NCBI GenBank assembly: GCA_902803745.1 | Contig: CADCRB010000202.1 | Location: 1-7,247 of the forward strand | From: an uncultured Lachnospiraceae bacterium | GTDB taxonomy: Bacteria; Bacillota; Clostridia; Lachnospirales; Lachnospiraceae | DNA: 7,247 nucleotides | Reading direction: 5' to 3' | Shown here: piece by piece, positions 7,071 through 7,247 of the stretch | How positions within the stretch are numbered: the stretch's first letter is position 1 | Layout of the letters: each line of letters begins with the position of its first letter | Notes under the pieces: model-generated | Told to the model about the DNA's origin: nothing | Databases searched by the model: none | The model's input: the letters and a program-made list of their open reading frames with translations, nothing else | Program-made: the position numbers and the translations under genes

Positions 7071-7247
7071 ATGGACGAGACTACGGCAGAAGGCGTAAAA
7101 ATAGTTCCGGCTTCCTGCACAAACTGCGGAGGGACAGTTGAGGTTGATCCTAAGACGGATACGGCTTCCTGTCCGTTTTGCGGGACAACATTTATAGTCG
7201 ATAAGGCGATCAACAATTATACTGTAAAGCATGCAAATATTGAGCAT
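7071..7247 (+). CDS. Zinc-ribbon protein, N-terminal part only
   Basis: Partial gene: the first 59 codons are open to the window edge. The visible protein starts MDETTAEGVKIVPAS and carries a compact zinc ribbon, CTNCGG (C16, C19) and SCPFCGTTF (C34, C37), then FIVDKAINNYTVKH. This is a typical N-terminal ribbon of Clostridia proteins whose main domain lies further on; I half-recall similar starts on leucine-rich-repeat-like proteins but cannot confirm it here. The start is well bounded because an in-frame TAA lies at 7065-7067, just before the ATG. The Shine-Dalgarno match is poor: AAGAG abuts the ATG and GGAGG at 7051-7055, inside the DUF2225 end, is 15 bases away. This may mean translational coupling to the upstream gene, which stops 10 bases before. 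Function unknown. Confidence 0.75.
   Translation, partial: MDETTAEGVKIVPASCTNCGGTVEVDPKTDTASCPFCGTTFIVDKAINNYTVKHANIEH

Noticed and set aside
7014..7247. Minus-strand open frames at the right edge
   Set aside because: They run antisense to the zinc-ribbon gene, whose four cysteines and start context are convincing.
1..7247. Mobile element, CRISPR array, tRNA, riboswitch or phage genes
   Set aside because: No terminal repeats, transposase or integrase motifs, spaced direct repeats, tRNA-like cloverleaf or long structured leader were seen; intergenic gaps are all under about 210 bases.

Overview
The window looks like chromosomal DNA of a Firmicute, most plausibly a Lachnospiraceae-type Clostridium relative. 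This is inferred from strong GGAGG-type ribosome binding sites, moderate GC content with frequent ATA, AGA and AGG codons, a long-armed methyl-accepting chemotaxis protein without a C-terminal CheR-binding pentapeptide, and a DUF2225 protein. No marker gene settles the genus. All five genes lie on the + strand. I see no mobile element, tRNA, rRNA or CRISPR array.

Region 1 (1-2202): htpG, a complete bacterial Hsp90 of 700 residues. It is longer than usual because of a Pro/Lys-rich linker between the N and middle domains and an acidic low-complexity insert inside the middle domain. It ends at a clear intrinsic terminator, so it is transcriptionally separate from what follows.

Region 2 (2203-6052): an intergenic stretch holding a perfect 9-bp tandem repeat and an extended -10 promoter leads into a membrane chemoreceptor (dCache sensor, HAMP, signalling hairpin). 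After 22 bases comes glnS, glutaminyl-tRNA synthetase, starting with GTG. The spacing and the lack of a terminator or leader between them suggest one transcript. The receptor pocket resembles the amino-acid-binding dCache motif with one Tyr-to-Phe change. The synthetase has a divergent KMSKS loop (VTGKR) although its other active-site residues are kept.

Region 3 (6053-7247): after a 78-base gap with a weak inverted repeat and no terminator comes a DUF2225 double-CxxC protein, then the first 59 codons of a second zinc-ribbon protein that runs off the window. The two are close enough to be co-transcribed, possibly together with glnS.

The genes are mostly housekeeping and signalling functions (protein folding, chemotaxis, translation, unknown zinc-binding proteins). 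I did not find a convincing new multi-gene system. The points of interest are the HtpG insert, the unusual GlnRS signature loop, the receptor-synthetase pairing and the zinc-ribbon pair.
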